Part shown: piece by piece, positions 59,815 through 64,000 of the stretch
Layout of the letters: each line of letters begins with the position of its first letter
How positions within the stretch are numbered: position 1 is the first letter of the stretch
DNA from: Agrocybe praecox
Taxonomy: Eukaryota > Basidiomycota > Agaricomycetes > Agaricales > Agrocybaceae
DNA: 64,000 bases
NCBI GenBank assembly: GCA_964017145.1
Contig: OZ024851.1
Coordinates: 2,046,001-2,110,000 of the forward strand
Direction: 5' to 3'
Position numbers and translations under genes: made by a program
Notes under the pieces: generated by a model
Told to the model about the DNA's origin: nothing
Databases searched by the model: none
What the model saw: the letters and a program-made list of their open reading frames with translations, nothing else

Positions 59815-61073
59815 GTGATGATCAAGGGTGCCATCGGCGGTTGCATTGTTGGGTATGGATTCGCAGCATATCGTGGATATACAGCCATGGCAGCTCTATT
59901 GATGGGTGGCCTGCCATAGTCTTGAGGTGGGAGGATTTGACCAGCTGGATAAGATATGCTCTAGAGGCGACAGCGTGGAGATTGTACGCTGCTTCGTTAG
60001 CCCTGTATTAATTAGTGACCTGGGTCACCGTCTAAATAGTAGTTAAGAATGGTTACCTGAAAATTCTTATTCGCCATCTCAGAAGCGATTCGTTTGAAAT
60101 CGTGGCCATGAATAGCAAGAAGAGATAAAAGTTGTTCTGTTGGTTATTTTTCAATCAGCAAATCCGGTGCTAATGAGAAGATTTTCACTTACTTCTGTCT
60201 TCTTCCGACCAGGTATTAGATGTTACGAGACCTTTATCGCATCTACGAGACGTAGCTTCGTTGGTGTCCTGTCCGTTTGTTGGCAGATCCTCAGTAGGTC
60301 CTTCAGATCCAGGTAAATTTGAAGGTGGGTCGTCAGCTAATATAGCTGCAGACTTGATCCGTCTGGTACATTTCTGCCTCTTAGCAGGTCGGGTTCAATC
60401 TCCATCGGCTATCCATTCAATGTGAAAATTTGACTAGAGAAGCAGATGTTCAGACTTACAGGCGGCCCAGCTACTTGTTCTACGTAAGAAGTGTATACGT
60501 GTTGAGGTTGGTTGTTAGTAATATCAGCAAAAACAGAAGGATATAAAGGTGCAGAAGGGGGAGGAGGTTGAGAAGCTAGAGCATGAGCCGGACTGGGACT
60601 AGGACTACAGACAGGTGTAGGAGAAGGAGGCACTGACGGAGGCGCCAATGTTAGAACTGGTGTGGGTGTTGGCTCTGGGGTTGCGACAATGGAAGGAGCA
60701 GATGCAGAGTCTACGACAACTGTCAGGAAAACATAAGAAGAGGCAGCAGGGCTGTTAACTTACGAGTCTGCAAATCGGTCCAGATACCGGCAGCTCGCTC
60801 GCGCGGTTCGCGGTTTCTCCAGTCTTCATTTTCCAAGAACAACTCCTCACAATGATCTTCATGACTATGGAGCTCAAGCTCCCTCTGGTCCCCTGCAACG
60901 TCGGTAATCAGATGCAAGTAATTGGCAGCAGCATTAAGCTCCTCCAATTCTCCACGGCTCTCATCTGCGACATGGAAGTCGAAGGGCGTAACCGTTGCGC
61001 GTCGAGGGGGAGGTTGAAGTATTTCCACGTGTTCTCGCAGTGCCGCAGCAGGTTCAGGTTCGTGATGAGGCAC
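59815..61073 (-). CDS. SANT/Myb-like domain protein
   Basis: Five or so exons. Start 61073 gives MPHHEPEPAAALREHVEILQ, then an acidic segment with ESRGELEELNAAANYLHLIT. Exon 2 is Pro/Ser-rich (PPSVPPSPTPVCSPSPSPAH). Exon 3 ends TWSEEDR and joins exon 4, KQLLSLLAIHGHDFKRIASE MANKN (written in two pieces), which together look like the first two helices of a SANT/Myb domain (W-x-x-E-E/D, then G-x-D-F-x-x-I-A), best known from corepressor and chromatin subunits. The final exon gives YPAGQILPPQDYGRPP and a Pro/Tyr-rich tail, with TAA at 59815-59817. The third SANT helix is not visible, so the domain may be incomplete or one exon missed. A nuclear chromatin role is inferred. The 60400 splice must skip an in-frame TGA; an acceptor at CCTGCTAAG does so. 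Confidence 0.55.
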
Positions 61074-61284
61074 GGAAGGTTCGATCTAGGAGATAAGCAC
61101 CTGTATTGAGGGAAATGTCGTCTACTTGAATGGTATCGACCACGATCGTGTTCGGAGCGGTGAGGAAGAAGTCTAGTGTACAAAGGAGATCTCAAATATG
61201 GAAAACCACGGTCAATCACGCCTTTCAGGAGAGTTGTGGTGATGGGTGGTTGTACAAAGCGGAGGCGAATGAACTAGATCTCTT

Positions 61285-61605
61285 CCGCAAGGATCAGAAA
61301 CGACCGCAACATGTGACATCTGGATGGAGAAGGAGAGGAATATCTATGAGTTGGACCATGACTCGGATGATAATGCGACGGAAGCATAACAGGGGGTGGA
61401 TGGATCGCTTGTCCTGGAAGAACCGTCACCACCGCTTAGCGAGGAGGAGAACGACCATGATGCCATCGGGGTGATAGCAAGGGAGAGTGACGGCGAGGAT
61501 GAGGCGACGGTGTTCTTGATCAGTGGTAATGCATTGGCGCGGTCGGAAACGAGAACAAGAACGACGACTTGGTTGCGTCTGCACTCCGAGAACTACCAGT
61601 TGTAG
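61285..61605 (+). other. Possible relic of an acidic-protein gene
   Basis: On the plus strand one frame stays open except for a single TAA at about 61387 and reads WMEKERNIYELDHDSDDNAT before it and EEPSPPLSEEENDHDAIGVI after it, a composition that looks like real protein. Upstream sequence in another frame (GDGWLYKAEANELDLFRKDQ) may belong to it. No family recognised; pseudogene or missed splice. Confidence 0.25.
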
Positions 61606-61889
61606 GTGCATGTCCTCGACGAGAGCAAGATCGTCCATCCATCTTTTGATGCTCTAGGTGGAAGAGATGCAGTGACGTCGTATTTCGATTTCTTGAGGAA
61701 CTGTGCACACGATATTTTCATAATGTTGGTTAGTGTCGTCGATGTTTGTGGTGGTCCTTCGGGGTGATGGTAATCGCATGAAGTGCAGAGCCTTGAGACC
61801 CAAAGATTAACACAGCAGAAGCAGGATTGTTGTTTTTTGATGATAATGAAGAAGGACCATGTTGATTTGCAGAGCTTAGACCCGGCGAG

Positions 61890-62750
61890 CGTCGTATTAG
61901 TACCGCAATACTTTGGTCGTACTCATCGTGAACACTCCTTATCTGGTTCTCGACGATTTCCACCTGCTTCTTTGCCTCCACGAGTTCTGTCTCCCTGAGT
62001 TCATTTTCCAGTGATTTGAATCCAGTTCTCCATTCTTCTCTCTGGCAGCGATAAAGTCGGCCTTCAAATGCTCTATTTCCACGATATGTTCCTTCAGCAA
62101 CGAATTACGCGTCATTCGTTGATTGAGCTCAGGTTTGTTTTGGATAGATTTTGCTCGAAGGGCGTAGTCGAGAGTGGAGAGGGTCTCTTCTAAATTCGAC
62201 CGAGCAGGAGATATGGTTGCAATTATGCACGTTTTGGTTCGATTTCCTAACGAATCTTGAAGCAGTCTAGTCGATTTGGATTCCCTGAGTATTGACAATT
62301 AACTGTTAGTAAACATATTTTGAAAGCTCGAGAACAGTCACCTGTAGGGTACGTGCGCTTTATCCACCAAAGCATTGATTACTCTCCCAAGAGTCAGCAA
62401 ACTTTGATTGATCATCCCCGCTTCCCTAGCTCTCTTGTGCTCGGCACCAGATCGTCCGACGTTCTCAGACCCAGCCAAGTCGACCAGGTTAAGCTTGCCC
62501 ACTTTGAGGAGGTCATCGCCCATATCCATACCGTCTTTTATGTGGACTGTAATTGAAAATATGGAATGTGATCAACTTGAGTGATCGTTGAACTTTGTGG
62601 CTGCGATGTGTCGACGTAGTAAGGAGAGCAAGGGCGTCTTTAGAATCTTTGACGGCGATTTCCTCCAAACCTTGGATGTCAACTCCTCGCTTACTAACTT
62701 CATCGAAAATTTTGAGCTTTTCTTCATTGATAAATTGTCCCAAAGTTCAT
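61890..62750 (-). pseudogene. Kinesin-5 (BimC/Eg5) motor fragment, decayed
   Basis: Sequence of the second half of a kinesin-5 motor plus the start of the stalk. Kinesin-5 slides spindle microtubules apart. Readable blocks: GQFINEEKLKIFDEVSKRGV, DIQGLEEIAVKDSKDALALL, then after a +1 shift RHIAATKFNDHSS. The switch I motif SSRSH is broken by TGA in place of its Arg codon. [14 protein letters not shown] and [20 protein letters not shown] (switch II) follow, then [40 protein letters not shown], the neck [20 protein letters not shown], and after another frameshift [20 protein letters not shown]. The N-terminal half of the motor with the P-loop, and nearly all the stalk and tail, are absent. Two frameshifts and a nonsense codon show it is not functional; a complete kinesin-5 must lie elsewhere. 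Confidence 0.85.
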
Positions 62751-62786
62751 TCTCCTGTATCCCATGGTTGGAAAAAGGTCACGTAT

Positions 62787-63448
62787 TTACGCATTGAATT
62801 GACTTACGTAGTCACTCCATGATTTCAAAGGAATGAATCGAGGATCGAATCCTTCATCCTACAGAAAGATTAGAAAAGTCGACGAGGACACGGAATAACC
62901 TGCTACTCACATGAACGATAATCTTCTTGTCAGATTCTCCCAACACAACACGCGTCTGACCGCATGAGAAGTCGTCCATCTTCCAGAGTGAATACAGGAG
63001 CAGTAGGAACGAGAAGACGGGAATGGCAAGGATATAAAACAACATCCACCCAACCATGTCCCATTTACGCCTCATGATGAACACCAGGGCTTGTAGGCCA
63101 TAGATGGCTGCACGACTTTGAGGAGAGAGCAATTTAACTCGAGCCTCAGAAGAAAAATCATAACCAATCACTTACCTCCGAGAATAGGATGACATTTCCG
63201 AGCGCTACTAATCCCTCTAGAATCACATCTGCTGTACTGACGAAGTTCTCGATGGCAAGGCTGGCCTCCACGGTCTTGTCGTTCCCCGCAGTGCTCTCGA
63301 TGTCAAGTTGAAGGCACCTACTGATAGTGCCCTCGTTCTCCGCATAGAAATTATCCAAATCTCGCCACAACCTCCTCCCGCTTTCCTCCAAGCTGGGCGC
63401 AGGATAGGAAGGACCGTGCTGGGGAAGGGGGAACTGAACAGACTCCAT
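62787..63448 (-). CDS. Small single-pass membrane protein, unknown
   Basis: Three exons. Start 63448 gives [20 protein letters not shown], with a helical acidic part ending [14 protein letters not shown] at a GTAAGT donor (about 63175). Exon 2 (about 63117 to 62911) reads [20 protein letters not shown] then one strong membrane helix, [20 protein letters not shown], and [16 protein letters not shown]. Exon 3 gives [23 protein letters not shown] (two pieces) with TAA at 62787-62789. Total about 180 residues. No known domain. The GTAAGT at WSDY could be a donor leading into the kinesin relic instead, so the C-terminus is not certain. The kinesin fragment begins immediately after, suggesting it was inserted or left behind there. 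Confidence 0.5.
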
Positions 63449-63812
63449 ACGTATTGTCACAGTGATAACGAGAAAGATCGAAAATAATGGCTTGATTGAA
63501 TCTCGTCCACCACGCCGTTATGGTTGAATCCAAATTAATCCCACAAAGGAAGTTATGACGGCTCAGCGCTGAACGTTAACGTGAGAGCTGGACGATATAT
63601 AATTGGAGAATGGATAACATCGGTGACGGGTCGCGTAGTAAGCACGCATTTATTGGGGTACTGAGACTAGCAGTTGTAATCCAGGGCGCTGGGCGACATG
63701 ATAGTTTGTAGTTAGGTTCCGGCATTCAGACGCTCGAGTGATCTTTGTTTCAATTTGATTAAAGGCCGGATGGGTGGGCTCTGTGAAGTGCTCACGTGGG
63801 ACATTTTCATCG
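63449..63812. other. Spacer upstream of the small membrane-protein gene
   Basis: About 360 bp with no coding or RNA gene recognised; the part near 63450-63600 should be the promoter of the minus-strand gene. Confidence 0.35.
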
Positions 63813-63885
63813 TCGTGTATGGTGTAACGGCTAACATTACCGCCTTTCACGCGGTAGCTCGGGGGTTCGATTCCCCGTACCCAAA
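63813..63885 (+). tRNA. tRNA-Glu (anticodon TTC), acceptor stem imperfect
   Basis: The D arm (TGGTGTAACGGCTAAC) matches eukaryotic tRNA-Glu and internal box A. The anticodon arm pairs ACCGC with GCGGT around the loop CTTTCAC, giving anticodon TTC. The T arm has GGTTCGATTCC inside a GGGG/CCCC stem (box B). A T run follows within a few bases, a Pol III terminator. No intron. The acceptor stem pairs TCGTGTA with TACCCAA and has two mismatches (positions 2:71 and 4:69), so this may be a recently decayed copy. Confidence 0.75.
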
Positions 63886-64000
63886 TTTTTGTTTTCTTGG
63901 CCAAGTATTATACAATTTTGAAGTCCTAGCATGGCTTCCCTCCTTCATCTTCTTAATTGTGGATTCATAAGGAGTGGTCTATAAATGCACTGTATATAAT

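Overview
The window is genomic DNA of a filamentous basidiomycete, most likely an Agaricomycete. Genes carry many introns of about 45-70 bp. Several families seen here are typical of, or confined to, basidiomycetes (DUF6534 and DUF6533 membrane proteins, DUF6532, TET/JBP-like dioxygenases), and there is a DIRS-type retrotransposon. No species can be named from the sequence alone. Exon joins were read by eye, so coordinates of multi-exon genes are outer limits.

Positions 1-33 kb are mostly housekeeping. In order: the 3' part of an RMD1/DUF155 gene (+), exocyst SEC5 (-), sphingolipid fatty-acid 2-hydroxylase SCS7 (-), an ACSF2-like mitochondrial acyl-CoA ligase (-), a DUF6534 membrane protein (+), a secreted histidine acid phosphatase (+), a decayed NACHT-ankyrin gene (-), an aldehyde dehydrogenase (+), a small two-exon orphan (-) and HMG-CoA reductase (+). 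Several of these serve membrane lipid metabolism: SCS7 hydroxylates sphingolipid acyl chains, the ligase activates fatty acids, HMG-CoA reductase feeds sterols and terpenoids, and the exocyst delivers vesicles to the plasma membrane.

Positions 35-58 kb are an accessory region. It holds a cytochrome P450 and the remnant of a second, a 944-bp non-autonomous TIR element with subterminal repeats, a DUF6533 membrane gene, a 5'-truncated DIRS/Ngaro-like retrotransposon with 102-bp terminal direct repeats, and a 59-bp minisatellite. After these come four lineage-specific genes: an 'NPGAFHG' family protein, a protein with an RNase H1 N-terminal-like domain, a DUF6532 protein, and a TET/JBP-like Fe(II)/2-oxoglutarate dioxygenase whose start codon lies about 50 bp downstream of a perfect 22-bp palindrome. 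The pairing of a putative DNA-modifying dioxygenase with DUF6532, in a transposon-rich tract, is the most interesting part of the window.

Positions 58-64 kb contain a gene frameshifted by an 8-bp tandem duplication, a SANT/Myb-domain protein, a decayed partial kinesin-5 copy, a small single-pass membrane protein and a tRNA-Glu(TTC)-like gene with a weakened acceptor stem.
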